This document shows positions 1 to 9,167 of a stretch of 64,000 nt of DNA, piece by piece (position 1 is the stretch's first letter; every line of letters begins with the position of its first letter). Source of the stretch: Adhaeribacter arboris (GTDB lineage Bacteria; Bacteroidota; Bacteroidia; Cytophagales; Hymenobacteraceae); assembly GCF_003023845.1 (NCBI RefSeq), contig NZ_PYFT01000001.1, forward strand, positions 6,510,001 to 6,574,000, given 5' to 3'. The notes below the pieces were generated by a model. It was not told where the DNA came from. It was given only the letters and a program-made list of their open reading frames with translations, and searched no databases. The position numbers and the translations under genes are program-made.

Positions 1-2655
1 CAAGTAATTTTTAAAGGCTCCTTCTTGGTCATCCGTTTGGTGCTCAAAAGCCGCAAGGGCGTGGCTGCGTTGGGACCGATCCAGGAAAACGGTTTCCTTT
101 TTATAATCCTGACTACCGCTCAAACCTAACCAGAATTGTTCGTAGCCGATACCTTGGGGTTTATTACCGAAAAACTTGCCCGCAAAAAACCGGGTTTGTA
201 GTTTTTTGCCTTTGCGGTACTCGCGGTCGTATTCTAAGGTAATTTTGCCTAAAACGGGTTTATTTTCGGTAGAAACGTTTCGGTTTATAATAAATAAATC
301 AGCTTCCGCCCGCGCTGCTATTCGGGTTACCGCGTTTTTACTGCTTATACTGTATTGCACCGATGGAATGGTATAGGCAAAGGTATACTCAAAATAATTT
401 TCCGGCCTGTCTAATTCCACATGCTGCAGGGTGCTCACGTGAGTGGAACTAAAGCGTAATTGATTTTCCGGAGCATAGCCGCTGCTTTTTGGCAGATTAA
501 TGGTTAAAAAAGGCTCGTACTTGGTAAAGCGCTCGAACCGGGAAACCTGAAAGCCCAATATAGTACTGCCGCTTTTCTTCCGGGATAATACGTTCAAGTT
601 GATGTTACCTATACCGTTTAATTTATTTTGCCCGAAACTATACATGGGGAAAACGGCGTAATTTACCTTTTTCTGAATAAGCGAACTGTTGTAAACGCCC
701 AGGCCCAGCATAAATTTATCGTAAGTATTCGCGCCAATTACGGGCACGTAGTATAATTGCTTGCGATCTGGTTGTTCTATTCCGGCCAAAAATTGGAGTT
801 TCCGTTTCTCTTGTAAGGGAAACGAACGGGTTAACTGGTACTGGTTATTGGTCCGGTTGATTTCGGGAACCACGTGTTCCGGGTCAATTATTATTTTGCT
901 CGCTCCAGCGGCATTTTCAAAAATTAGTTGTTCGTCGTGTACCATAAGCCCGGTCCAGTGCAGTTCCAGGATTTTGTTATCCGCACTTATTGCGGCAACC
1001 GGTACCGGAACGGGAAAAGCCGAACGGTTTTGAACGGTAACTTGTAAGTTAGACCCGGAAGTAGAAACCTTGGTTACGGCTGCATCTACCGGTGAAGTAG
1101 TTTGAATTAAATTGTAAAAAAACCAATCCAATTTTTCGCCGGTTTCCTGCTCCATTATGGCTTGTAAATCTTCGGGGTAAGGATGCCGGAATTGCCATTT
1201 TTGAAAATACGCTTGTATGGCTTTATCAAATCGTTCCTGACCCAGGTAAGCCGCCAGGTATTTAAATAAAATACCTGTTTTTAAGTACACAATCGCCCCG
1301 TAATTGGTAGAGGTAAATTTTTCCGATGGATACTGCACCGGTTGATCCAAGCCCCGGCTAGCTACCATTTGATACAATAATAAATTTAAAGCATTGGCAT
1401 GCACGTTTTCCAAACCGAATAGTTTTCGGAGTTTTTTATTGTTTACTAAAAATGCTAGTTGGCTATAGTTAGGATCTGCTTGTTCGGCTACCCGGAACTC
1501 GTAATACGAATTAATGCCTTCGTCCATCCAGGCGTGATTTCGTTCGTTGGTAGCCAAAATACCATAAAACCAGTTATGCCCTATTTCGTGCACAATAGCT
1601 TCCGGATCGGTAACAGTTACCATGGGGTATTCCATGCCCGATCCCGCGCTTAATGCTCCGTCTACGGCGGTGACGTGCTCGTACGGGTATTCGCCTATCC
1701 ACTCCGAATAATTTTTTACCGCTTGGTTAATGTCTTTTACCCCGTTCACCCAGGTAGCAGCATTTCTATTTAAAAACAAGAGCCAGGTAGTAACTGTACG
1801 GTTTGAGTTTGGTAGGCTTACTTGGTTTTTTAAGACGTTAAAACGCTTATCGGCGAACCAGGCAAAATCATGAATGTTATCTTGTACATACCGCAAGGTT
1901 TTAGTTTCGGAAGCGGAAGCAGGAAAAGATAAATCTTGGGTAAAAGTAGTTTTAGTTGCTGTTTCGGCGGCTAAGGCGTTCATTCGGGCTTGTTCTTCGG
2001 GGTTTTGCAACACACCGGTTGCTCCCACAATGTAATTGGCCGGTAAGGTAATAGATACGTCAAATTTGCCAAATTCACTATAAAATTCACCCTGATCTAA
2101 GTAAGGCATCGGGTGCCACCCTTTTTTGTCGTATACCGCCGGCTTAGGAAACCACTGCGTTATTTGGTAAGATTGCCCCAGGTGCCCGAAGCGCGAGAAA
2201 GAACCCGGAATTTTTACGGTAAAAGGCGTGGTGATAGTAAGGCGTTCGCCCGCAGGTAGGGGAGTGTTTAAAATAAGCTTACCAATATCCGGATTTTGTT
2301 CATCGTACTCTAGTTTAACCGGTTGGCCATTCACTTTAAAATCTAAATCGGTAATGTATCCTCGCTCATTTGGGGCAGCAAAGTAAAAATCCGATTTTTT
2401 TAGTTGAAGAAGTTGCCGGGCCAGCGCCGTTTGGTTGTTTTGGTAAGCATTCGGCCATAAATGAAAGTAGATAAAGGGTAAGGCATCCGGGGAATGGTTA
2501 CTGTATTCTAGTTCTTCGGTAGCCGATAAGGTATGTAACTGATCGTTGAGGGTAACGTTAATTTTGTAGTTTACTTCTTGTTGCCAATAAGCTTGCGCGA
2601 ATATTTCGACCGGTACCAACCAAAAGATTATCCAAATAAATTTTTTATCATACAC
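1..2655 (-). CDS. M1 family metallopeptidase (aminopeptidase N-like), 3' end outside window
   Basis: Secreted or periplasmic zinc aminopeptidase that probably trims N-terminal residues from peptides. About 885 codons are open without a stop and run off the left edge, so the C-terminus is missing. The zinc site is plain: HEIGH at residues 356-360, with the third ligand E379 nineteen residues after H360, inside MDEG. The exopeptidase motif GMEYP lies at 340-344. I chose a GTG start at 2653-2655 because an in-frame TAG immediately precedes it and a signal peptide (YDKKFIWIIFWLVPVEIFAQ) follows directly. No ATG in this frame fits better. The family assignment is firm; the peptide substrate is unknown. 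Confidence 0.92.
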   Translation of the reverse strand, partial: MYDKKFIWIIFWLVPVEIFAQAYWQQEVNYKINVTLNDQLHTLSATEELEYSNHSPDALPFIYFHLWPNAYQNNQTALARQLLQLKKSDFYFAAPNERGYITDLDFKVNGQPVKLEYDEQNPDIGKLILNTPLPAGERLTITTPFTVKIPGSFSRFGHLGQSYQITQWFPKPAVYDKKGWHPMPYLDQGEFYSEFGKFDVSITLPANYIVGATGVLQNPEEQARMNALAAETATKTTFTQDLSFPASASETKTLRYVQDNIHDFAWFADKRFNVLKNQVSLPNSNRTVTTWLLFLNRNAATWVNGVKDINQAVKNYSEWIGEYPYEHVTAVDGALSAGSGMEYPMVTVTDPEAIVHEIGHNWFYGILATNERNHAWMDEGINSYYEFRVAEQADPNYSQLAFLVNNKKLRKLFGLENVHANALNLLLYQMVASRGLDQPVQYPSEKFTSTNYGAIVYLKTGILFKYLAAYLGQERFDKAIQAYFQKWQFRHPYPEDLQAIMEQETGEKLDWFFYNLIQTTSPVDAAVTKVSTSGSNLQVTVQNRSAFPVPVPVAAISADNKILELHWTGLMVHDEQLIFENAAGASKIIIDPEHVVPEINRTNNQYQLTRSFPLQEKRKLQFLAGIEQPDRKQLYYVPVIGANTYDKFMLGLGVYNSSLIQKKVNYAVFPMYSFGQNKLNGIGNINLNVLSRKKSGSTILGFQVSRFERFTKYEPFLTINLPKSSGYAPENQLRFSSTHVSTLQHVELDRPENYFEYTFAYTIPSVQYSISSKNAVTRIAARAEADLFIINRNVSTENKPVLGKITLEYDREYRKGKKLQTRFFAGKFFGNKPQGIGYEQFWLGLSGSQDYKKETVFLDRSQRSHALAAFEHQTDDQEGAFKNYL

Positions 2656-2723
2656 CTAAAGTAGCGCATCTGAAAACAATAACGGGGTAGATTAACTATA
2701 GTTTGCCTCGTTATTACTGTAAA

Positions 2724-3251
2724 TTACTCCGTACATAACCGCGAATAAAGGGCTATGTTTATATACTTCCCGTTTTTAAATTCATAATCCCGAAAGATAC
2801 CTTCTTGCTGAAAACGTAGTTTTTGCAGTAAAGCGGCCGAAGCATAATTTAAGGTTTCTACGTAAGCTTCTAAGCGGTGCAGGCGCAATTCGTTAAAAAC
2901 AAAATCAAGACAAGCATCCGTGGCTTCGTACATTAATCCTTGATTCCAGTAAGCGGGCAGGAGCCAAAAACCAAGCTCGGCTTTTCCGTGCTGGCGCGAA
3001 ATATTGTTAATGCCGCAGGCGCCTATTAACTCCGGGTTATTAGCCGTGCAAAGGCCCCACCAAATACCCGTTTGCTGCGCGTATAAGGCATAATACCAAT
3101 TAATCTGCGCCTGAGTGGCCGCTAAAGTGTCGTAAGAAACGCCGTAATGTTTTACAACCCGCTCATCGGATAAACCATTAAATACTTGTTCAATATCGTC
3201 CTGAAGTATTTGCCGGAGCACCAGCCGTTTGGTATAAATATTTGGAAACAT
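2724..3251 (-). CDS. GNAT family N-acetyltransferase (RimJ/RimL type)
   Basis: Likely transfers an acetyl group from acetyl-CoA to a protein N-terminus or small amine. The 175-residue protein begins with TKRLVLRQILQDD, the usual opening of RimJ/RimL-like enzymes, followed by GACGINNISRQHGKAELGFW and WNQGLMYEATDACLDF, which match the central strand and acetyl-CoA-binding region. The late segment LRFQQEGIFRDYEFKNGKY is typical of the family's C-terminus. Length is normal. It sits 68 bp downstream of the start of the M1 peptidase gene in the same direction order (peptidase is downstream), so they could be co-transcribed. Substrate cannot be deduced. Confidence 0.88.
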   Translation of the reverse strand: MFPNIYTKRLVLRQILQDDIEQVFNGLSDERVVKHYGVSYDTLAATQAQINWYYALYAQQTGIWWGLCTANNPELIGACGINNISRQHGKAELGFWLLPAYWNQGLMYEATDACLDFVFNELRLHRLEAYVETLNYASAALLQKLRFQQEGIFRDYEFKNGKYINIALYSRLCTE

Positions 3252-3330
3252 AGAAAGCTAAGCCTGGTAAAAAGTATGATGCATGAAAATTTAAATAGTA
3301 GCTTTTTAGTCAGCTAATAGCGTTTATTAG

Positions 3331-3367
3331 AAACCAAAAGAGCGGTAAAAGTCCGCTCTTTTGGTTT
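3331..3367. terminator. Intrinsic terminator hairpin
   Basis: Perfect 15-bp inverted repeat (AAACCAAAAGAGCGG at 3331-3345 and its complement at 3353-3367) with a 7-nt loop. It lies downstream of the DUF1080 gene on the minus strand and can work in both directions because A/T runs flank both arms. Confidence 0.8.
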
Positions 3368-3439
3368 ATTCTGGTTTTAAATTTTTACCGAGGCAACAAA
3401 GTTAGGTAAGTAGTAAAAATTTTATTTTGGTAAACAAGT

Positions 3440-4099
3440 TTATTCAGGCAAAGGCTTAATCATGACATCTTTAAAATAAACTTTACTGTTCGGGTCATGA
3501 CCTTGCAAGGCGACAGTACCGCTGGAAAGCATTTTGCCGCCGGCGTTCTTCACGGCTACGCTATCGGGTTCGGTATAATCTACTACGGTACGGTCGTTTA
3601 TTTTAATGGTAATTCTTTTTCCTTGCACCTCAATTTGCTCGGTGTACCACTCATTGTCTTTTACAATTTGTTCTTTCACATCTTGCACCGCGTACAAACT
3701 GCCGGTACGGCGCCAGTCGGTATGGGAGTTATTTACTTGTATTTCGTACCCTTTAGAGGGCCAGCCGGTATCCTGGTAAGCCGTATGAATAAACATGCCG
3801 GAATTAGAGCCGGGGGTAGTCATTACCTGAGCTTTAAAGATAAAATTTTTGAAATCGTGGTTTTGCGCCGGACCTTCGTAGAATAAATGCGCCCGGGGAC
3901 CGTGTACCACAATACTACCGTTTTCGACGCTAAAAGTACTGGGGTTTTCGCTGGCTCGCCAACCGTTAAGGGTAGAGCCGTCGAACAGGCTTACCCATCC
4001 GTCTTTTTCACCTTTACTTCCTTTATTTGCAGTGGTATTGGCCCGGGAGCAGCTAAAAAGTAAAAAAATTAGCACCCATAAATTCAATAATTTTTTCAT
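3440..4099 (-). CDS. DUF1080 domain lipoprotein (3-keto-disaccharide hydrolase family)
   Basis: The 219-residue protein has a short lipoprotein signal ending at FLLFSC, so it is probably anchored in the envelope. Residues about 36-215 form a concanavalin/LamG-like fold of the DUF1080 family: WVSLFDGSTLNGW at the start, then SGMFIHTAY, GYEIQVNNS, and VYFKDVMIKPL at the end. Members of this family have been described as hydrolases of 3-keto-glycosides and are often seen with Gfo/Idh/MocA oxidoreductases, sugar epimerases and ThuA proteins. Such genes exist in this window but 43 kb away. The hydrolase role is family knowledge, not shown by visible catalytic residues. Confidence 0.87.
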   Translation of the reverse strand: MKKLLNLWVLIFLLFSCSRANTTANKGSKGEKDGWVSLFDGSTLNGWRASENPSTFSVENGSIVVHGPRAHLFYEGPAQNHDFKNFIFKAQVMTTPGSNSGMFIHTAYQDTGWPSKGYEIQVNNSHTDWRRTGSLYAVQDVKEQIVKDNEWYTEQIEVQGKRITIKINDRTVVDYTEPDSVAVKNAGGKMLSSGTVALQGHDPNSKVYFKDVMIKPLPE

Positions 4100-4247
4100 G
4101 TTTTTTTAAATTTAAGTAGTAAGTTGTCGTAGCCAGATTCACAATTTTTAAGATTTCAAAATTATTTATTATGGTTGAAAAGAAAGCAGATTTTTAAATT
4201 TTCTTTCCGCTACAAGTTCTAAAAATGGAAGAACGGTACCAATACTT

Positions 4248-5204
4248 TTAAGCTTCCTGCTGTGGCAGATCACTCACCAATGTAATAATAAATTCGTGGA
4301 GATGCCAGTGCATATTTTCAATTTCTTGGCGCGTATCTTCCATAGCTTGAATCAGGTTGACAGACGATACGGGCACCACAAAAGCCTCGCCGAAGTAAAT
4401 ATGACCATCTTCGCGTAATCGTATTTCTGCGGTTTTTACCCAGGTTTTTTGTTGCAGGTAATCTTCAATATGCTTAATAATCGGGTCGGTTTTCTGATTG
4501 TCTACCGTTTTCGGAATCTGATCAATAAGATCATAAAGAGCTTGTTTTAAGTTTTTAAAACCATCATGAATAACGTCTAACGAAATGATAGAAGCTGCCG
4601 CCGCATCCGCCCACCACCAACCAAAACCAATACCGGTAATCCCTAGAATAGCCGCAAAGCCCGTCATCCAGTCGGCTTTTTGCATTTCGGCATCGGTGTA
4701 AAGATTTTTGGAATGCAGTTTTTTAGCTATTGGCAATTTTGCCCGGCCCAGAAAAACAGCGGGCACCGAACCCCAGATTAAGGCAATCATCATTAAGTAA
4801 CCCAGCCATATTTGGTGCCCAAAAATAATGACGGTTCCAATAGTGGGCCGATCACCTTTAATAAGCGTTATGCCGGAATCAATTACCAGAAAACTACCTA
4901 CCGCAAAAAGCGCCAGCGAGCTACATAAATAAGCAATGGATACAGCTTTATGGTAACCGTACGGAAACTCGCCATTGGCGGGTTTAGCAACTATCCGGGA
5001 AGAAATCAGAAAAGCTACCGAAGGAGTCATACTAAGCAAATCCTCGTACCAAGCGGTTTTCATAGCTTGGGAGTTTCCCATGGTGAGGTACATGATTACC
5101 ACGGTAATGGCCAGATAAATAAGAGTGAGCCATTCCAAACGTTTGGCTTTTTCAAATAAAGGCCTTAACTCAGCCGGAAATTCAAATTTTTTAATTGGCT
5201 TCAT
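4248..5204 (-). CDS. Divergent cation diffusion facilitator (CDF) family transporter
   Basis: A 318-residue inner-membrane protein with about six hydrophobic segments and a soluble C-terminal domain (about 230-310: KHIEDYLQQKTWVKTAEIR and HWHLHEFIITL) as in CDF metal efflux proteins. The usual intramembrane metal sites are weak. In TM2 the expected DxxxD is read as WYEDLLSM, and in TM5 the expected HxxxD is MQKAD, where Met replaces His. The conserved YGYHKA loop between TM2 and TM3 is present. Its start overlaps the end of the upstream lipoprotein gene by 14 bp, suggesting translational coupling. It may move a different ion, or none. Family fairly sure, substrate unknown. Confidence 0.8.
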   Translation of the reverse strand: MKPIKKFEFPAELRPLFEKAKRLEWLTLIYLAITVVIMYLTMGNSQAMKTAWYEDLLSMTPSVAFLISSRIVAKPANGEFPYGYHKAVSIAYLCSSLALFAVGSFLVIDSGITLIKGDRPTIGTVIIFGHQIWLGYLMMIALIWGSVPAVFLGRAKLPIAKKLHSKNLYTDAEMQKADWMTGFAAILGITGIGFGWWWADAAAASIISLDVIHDGFKNLKQALYDLIDQIPKTVDNQKTDPIIKHIEDYLQQKTWVKTAEIRLREDGHIYFGEAFVVPVSSVNLIQAMEDTRQEIENMHWHLHEFIITLVSDLPQQEA

Positions 5205-5670
5205 ACGAGGCGGGAAGCGCGTTTAAGTGGGAGGTCTGCTGGTGTAAAAAAGTTTCCAGAGCTACAATAAAAGCATTTTCACCTTTGAGTACCGCCATTA
5301 CGTGTTTTTCTTTTTGATGCTTTACGTACGGGCGCGTGAAACTTATTTTAGTTTTCCAGGTATTTTTATCGGTGAAACCTCCTATTACCAAGTACAGTTC
5401 GCGCTTTTCCAGTTTTTGAAATAAATCTTGTTCGGTATCATTCACCCAGCTAATTTTTGCTCCCTGGGTTTTAGCAAAATTTTTAATCAGTTCCACTTCC
5501 AGGCCCGTAGGTTCGGCTTTTGTTTTTACAACCCAAGGCGGATTTTCGGTGTATCCAACTAGTAAAGTGTTGTTTTTTATTTTCGTTAACGTTTCATCCG
5601 GATCTCTGGGAAAATTGTCGCAGGCCGACGTTAATAAAACCATTAACAGGAGTAAGAAAAGTAAACGCAT
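5191..5670 (-). CDS. Short solute-binding-protein-like lipoprotein (SBP_bac_3 N-terminal part)
   Basis: I chose the ATG at 5668-5670 because it puts a lipoprotein signal (MRLLFLLLLMVLLTSAC) at the N-terminus; a further upstream in-frame start at 5718 would bury it. The mature part resembles the first half of family 3 amino-acid-binding proteins: LLVGYTENPPWVVK, PTGLEVELIKNFAKTQGAKISWV and the LEKRELYLVIGGFTDK segment that follows. At 159 residues it is well short of the usual ~230-270, lacking the second lobe return. It overlaps the CDF transporter gene by 14 bp. It could sense or deliver a small ligand, but the truncated lobe makes normal transport doubtful. Confidence 0.75.
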   Translation of the reverse strand: MRLLFLLLLMVLLTSACDNFPRDPDETLTKIKNNTLLVGYTENPPWVVKTKAEPTGLEVELIKNFAKTQGAKISWVNDTEQDLFQKLEKRELYLVIGGFTDKNTWKTKISFTRPYVKHQKEKHVMAVLKGENAFIVALETFLHQQTSHLNALPASYEAN

Positions 5671-5760
5671 GTAGTTTCGGGGCTCAGATAAATTAAGATA
5701 ACCGGTCGCTATATACAAAATTTTATGTTAACTAATTTAAAAGAAGGCAGGTATAAAATA

Positions 5761-5993
5761 GTAAGCAGTTGTTCGTTGTTAGTTGCTTGTTGGTGTTACT
5801 TAAAATTTAAGATAGAGTGCTACAAGTAACTCCGTAATCTGGTATTGGGAAGAATAGAGGAGTTTAGAACCATTAATTTTGGAACTAGTAAGTACTTTGA
5901 CGAAATTAGTTTAGACTACCATGTAAGCTAAATTGCTGGTTTTTAGAGATTAACTAAGCAAACAACGAGCAACTACTAACGAACAACTACTTA
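5761..5993. repeat. Imperfect inverted repeat pair in intergenic spacer
   Basis: The 394-bp spacer (5671-6064) holds two ~32-36-nt arms, 5761-5792 and 5958-5993, that are imperfect reverse complements. Both are built from reiterated GTTGTTCGTTGTTAGTTGCT-like units (CAACTAC on the other side). The 165 bp between them contain nothing I recognise. No gene is evident in the spacer. Confidence 0.6.
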
Positions 5994-6064
5994 TAATTGT
6001 GAAAGTAGAGCTGTCTTTATTCGTAAACAAAAGTTATATGTAAGCATTTTTGAAAGGTAGTTGC

Positions 6065-6433
6065 ATGATAAAAGCATATAGAATTTATACCGGTCCGGAT
6101 GGCCATACCCACGTAGAAACAGGTGTTGTTGCCGAGAATAATTTTAACGAAGCGGGGGCAATTCGCTTTAAAGAAACACCCGCTCCGGCCACTTACGACT
6201 GGCACCCGGCGCCTACTACCCAGTACGTTCTTACCATGTCGGGCACCCTAGAATTCGAGACTTTTACCGGAGAAACTTTTTTATTAAAGCCGGGCGAAGT
6301 GTTATTAGCCATGGATACCACGGGTACGGGTCACAGATGGCAGCTAATTGGAGAGGATCCCTGGATAAGAGCGTACGTACCATTTCATTCAGAAGCTGAT
6401 GTGAATTTTACTCCCGATGAAGTAAATAAGTAA
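6065..6433 (+). CDS. Cupin domain protein
   Basis: Small 122-residue single-domain cupin. The second half reads as a beta-barrel with the cupin motifs YVLTMSGTLEFETFTGET, then FLLKPGEVLLAMDTTGTGHRW, where the histidine of GTGHRW sits at the usual metal-ligand position of motif 2. The ATG at 6065 is preferred to a TTG at 6050 because AAAGG lies 8-12 bp upstream of it. It stands alone, converging on a small membrane-protein gene and sharing a bidirectional terminator. Function is unknown; such proteins bind small molecules or act as simple dioxygenases. Confidence 0.75.
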   Translation: MIKAYRIYTGPDGHTHVETGVVAENNFNEAGAIRFKETPAPATYDWHPAPTTQYVLTMSGTLEFETFTGETFLLKPGEVLLAMDTTGTGHRWQLIGEDPWIRAYVPFHSEADVNFTPDEVNK

Positions 6434-6520
6434 AATAGAGGTAAGAACTTACAGAGATTTTTAATTTTAATGCCAGAAGTATTCTTTAGTTAATTTCTTT
6501 TGATGAAAGCAAATGCGCCT

Positions 6521-6562
6521 ATAATGAAAAAGAGGAAGCATTAGCTTCCTCTTTTTCATTAT
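6521..6562. terminator. Bidirectional terminator between convergent genes
   Basis: A perfect 19-bp stem (6521-6539 with 6544-6562) and a 4-nt loop ATTA. The GC core is GAGGAAGC/GCTTCCTC, flanked by A-run and T-run, so it serves both the cupin gene and the gene at 6584-6877. Confidence 0.88.
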
Positions 6563-6583
6563 AGATATTAAATTTTCACCAGC

Positions 6584-6877
6584 TTATTTATCTTTTTCGT
6601 AGCCGGCTAATTTTATCATCTTATTGTAATTACCTAAAAGTAAAAAGGATGGCGCCCACTGACCAACAAATAAGGCTTCCTCATCTTTTTTCATGATTTT
6701 TAAGGTAGCAGAAACGGCCATAGAGCCTAAGGCTGCCCATAAAAATAAATCGGAAGGTAATTTAGAAGTATAATTCTCGATAGCAGCGGCTATCGGTCCT
6801 TCTTTATGTTCCGGATTAATGTTATCTGCTTTATTTTTTAAATCGGCTGCTTTGTTTTTTAAATCTTGTGTGTCCAT
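6584..6877 (-). CDS. Small conserved membrane protein, function unknown
   Basis: A 97-residue protein. The first 28 residues are charged and helical, with the repeated heptad-like phrase DLKNKAADLKNKAD. Two hydrophobic segments follow, around 44-60 (LFLWAALGSMAVSATLKI) and 70-82 (VGQWAPSFLLLGNY). I recognise the pattern as a small protein found in Cytophagales but know no function. It is monocistronic, with its own terminator. A role in the envelope or stress response would be guesswork. Confidence 0.7.
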   Translation of the reverse strand: MDTQDLKNKAADLKNKADNINPEHKEGPIAAAIENYTSKLPSDLFLWAALGSMAVSATLKIMKKDEEALFVGQWAPSFLLLGNYNKMIKLAGYEKDK

Positions 6878-7018
6878 AGTTTTATAGGTTAAAGTTGAGT
6901 TACAAGCCTAAAAACGAATTACAAGGTCTATGGTTTAAAAAAAATTACTCCTACCTTAAAAAACTTCTATAAATAGAGTCAATCATTTGCGATTCTGTGG
7001 TCGCATAAGACAAGTAGC

Positions 7019-7486
7019 TTATTTATTAAAATGGTACAGGAAGGTTATAATGCCCGAATAAGCCGGTTTGGGGCTATCTTTAATTTCCAGGGTTACTTCA
7101 ATTTGCGCCTTGGCAATTCCGCGTAAATTTTTTAACGAAAGTAATTTGGCCCGTAAGCGAACCTGGCTATTTACGACTACGGCCTGGTTAAAGCGCAGAT
7201 TTTCTATTTCGTAGTTTACCTGCATTTTTAAATTTTGAATTATAACAATTTGGTCCCACAAATAGGGGAGTAACGATACCGTAAGATAACCGTGGGCAAT
7301 GGTTTTGCCGAAAGGTGAATCCGTACGGGCTCTTTCGGCATCCAAATGAATCCATTGGTAATCGAGGGTGGCCTCCGCGAATTTAGTGATTTGCTCCTGC
7401 GTAATGGTATGGTACGGCGATACGCCGAGGTCGGCCCCTTCGTATTTTTGAAATTCTTCGTAAGAGCCAATTGTTAGTTGATTCAT
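7019..7486 (-). CDS. MaoC-like (R)-specific enoyl-CoA hydratase family protein
   Basis: A 155-residue hot-dog fold protein that probably hydrates or dehydrates acyl-CoA thioesters. The hydratase 2 signature is intact: LDYQWIHLDAERA with D42 and H47 as the catalytic pair, followed by SPFGKTIAHGYLTVSLLP with H65. The protein is the usual length for a single-domain MaoC/NodN-like dehydratase. It is flanked by unrelated genes, so the pathway (fatty acid, PHA precursor or other) cannot be told. Confidence 0.88.
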   Translation of the reverse strand: MNQLTIGSYEEFQKYEGADLGVSPYHTITQEQITKFAEATLDYQWIHLDAERARTDSPFGKTIAHGYLTVSLLPYLWDQIVIIQNLKMQVNYEIENLRFNQAVVVNSQVRLRAKLLSLKNLRGIAKAQIEVTLEIKDSPKPAYSGIITFLYHFNK

Positions 7487-7694
7487 AGGATTGCTAGATT
7501 AAAAATGTACGGGATTTTGCTTTTTTACACCTTAGCCAAGTCATTTACCTTCCTTCTTTTGTGTTTTTGTTTAAGCGGGTGCTTTAAAGTAGTGTTAATT
7601 TCGGAAATTTTCCCTGCACCTGGTATAAGTAGAACTAGATGCCTCTGGCAAGGGTTTAAATAATAGGGAATAATTAAAACCAGAACTTAAAAAT

Positions 7695-7952
7695 ATGTTA
7701 GAATATACCTTGTTCCAGCACCTTCCGTTGAGCAACCAAGTGGAGCTAGTAACCCGGCAAGGTACGGCCTTGGCGCAACGGAACCATAAAGGCTGGAACA
7801 TTACTTTATACGAACTAAACAACTATTTTGTAGAACGTTGGGAAAAAAGTGGCTTAGAAATTATGGGTACCTTTAAAAAATCGGCCAGCCACCTAGCGAT
7901 TTTAGAACCTTACATTGACCACCTGGAAGTTCAACCTTTTCTGGATGTTTAA
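7695..7952 (+). CDS. Conserved hypothetical protein, 85 residues
   Basis: Short soluble protein beginning MLEYTLFQHLPLSNQ, with a plausible beta-beta-alpha order: VELVTRQGTALAQRNHK, WNITLYELNNYFVERWE, then a C-terminal helix SASHLAILEPYIDHLE. It reads like a real small protein (balanced composition, isolated ATG, ORF ends before an AT-rich spacer) but I do not recognise a family. No operon partner is close. Confidence 0.6.
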   Translation: MLEYTLFQHLPLSNQVELVTRQGTALAQRNHKGWNITLYELNNYFVERWEKSGLEIMGTFKKSASHLAILEPYIDHLEVQPFLDV

Positions 7953-8170
7953 ACTTAAAAGCACTGGCTCGTTTTAAGAGTATTGTAATAGTAAGTTTAT
8001 TTTCAACAGCCGTAAGTTTTCAGGAAATAACTGAACACAAAGGTAAATACTGTCATCTGTTACTTCCTTCCCGTTAAATTAACCTTATTCTGCCATTTAA
8101 ACTTTTGTTTTTGTACCGGCGGAATATTATTAAATAAGAAAATTATCTTTCCATTTTCGGCCACAGAATA

Positions 8171-9127
8171 CTAGTTTTCGCCCGGATTTAGCCAAACTAC
8201 TTTTTGATCGGGCGTATGCGGTTGCCCAATAATATCGCGGTACAAATCGGGGCGGCGGGCTTTTTTGTAGCGATAGCCACCCGCATTTTTCAGTTTATCC
8301 GGCGTGAGCGTAGCCGTTTGAATATCGTTGCCCAGCAAGTGGCATTCGGCAATTACATCGCCGAAAGGATCAATTATCATCGAGCAACCATTTTTTAGCT
8401 GGTCATCGTCTATGCCAATGGGGTTCGAGAAAATAACGTAAACGGCATTGTCGTACGCGCGGGCCGGTAACCACTTTATCAGCCAATCGCGGCCTTTCAT
8501 TCCGTTAAATTCTAACCGCAACGAGGTAGGGTCGGCTTCCCGGTTTTCCCATAATTTAACATCCACAAACCCGGCGCCAGGGCGGGTAGAAGGAGTACAC
8601 ATGGTAACGTGGGGCATAAAAATAATGTCGGCGCCTAATAAATTAGTAGCTCTTACATTTTCAATAATGTTGTTATCGTAGCAAATTAAAATGCCGCATT
8701 TCCAACCCAGTAAATCAAAAACGCAATAGCTATTGCCAGGAGTAATATGCGGATTGATAAAAGGATGTAATTTCCGGTATTTAGCCACCAAGCCATTTTT
8801 ATCCACGCAAACATAAGCTTTGTAAATTTTATCTTCGGCATCTTTCTCAAACAGTCCGGCCAGAATAGCTATATTTAAATTTTGAGCAATTTCAGTTAAT
8901 CGTTTTATACTGGGGCCAGCCGGAATAAATTCAGCTACCTCCAGCATTTGTTCTTTCGTCAGATTTCGGGCAAAAGTATACCCGGTAATGGAACATTCGT
9001 GAAAAGCAGCTACCTGAGCACCTTGGCTGGCCGCTAGGTTACTTAAACTTTCAATTACGTTTAAATTATAGATTTTGTCGCCGCTTTTATTTTCGAACTG
9101 AGCCGTGGCTATTTTTATTTTTTCCAT
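8171..9127 (-). CDS. Carbon-nitrogen hydrolase (nitrilase superfamily)
   Basis: A 318-residue cytoplasmic enzyme that cleaves nitriles or amides. All three catalytic residues are visible: E44 in AAFHECSITGY, K119 in KYRKLHPF, and nucleophile C149 in CGILICYDNN. The long loop after the cysteine (HVTMCTPSTRPGAGFVD) is typical of a bacterial branch annotated as nitrilase-family. The stop of the following nitronate monooxygenase gene lies about 40 bp upstream of this start, so the two are probably one transcription unit. Substrate is not predictable. Confidence 0.9.
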   Translation of the reverse strand: MEKIKIATAQFENKSGDKIYNLNVIESLSNLAASQGAQVAAFHECSITGYTFARNLTKEQMLEVAEFIPAGPSIKRLTEIAQNLNIAILAGLFEKDAEDKIYKAYVCVDKNGLVAKYRKLHPFINPHITPGNSYCVFDLLGWKCGILICYDNNIIENVRATNLLGADIIFMPHVTMCTPSTRPGAGFVDVKLWENREADPTSLRLEFNGMKGRDWLIKWLPARAYDNAVYVIFSNPIGIDDDQLKNGCSMIIDPFGDVIAECHLLGNDIQTATLTPDKLKNAGGYRYKKARRPDLYRDIIGQPHTPDQKVVWLNPGEN

Positions 9128-9167
9128 AAACTAATTTAAGTACCAGAGAAGCTTAGTAAGCAATTTG

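Noticed and set aside
7478-7663. 61-codon frame with a lipoprotein-like stretch upstream of the hypothetical gene at 7695
   Set aside because: Overlaps the MaoC start, short, and its tail has no protein character.
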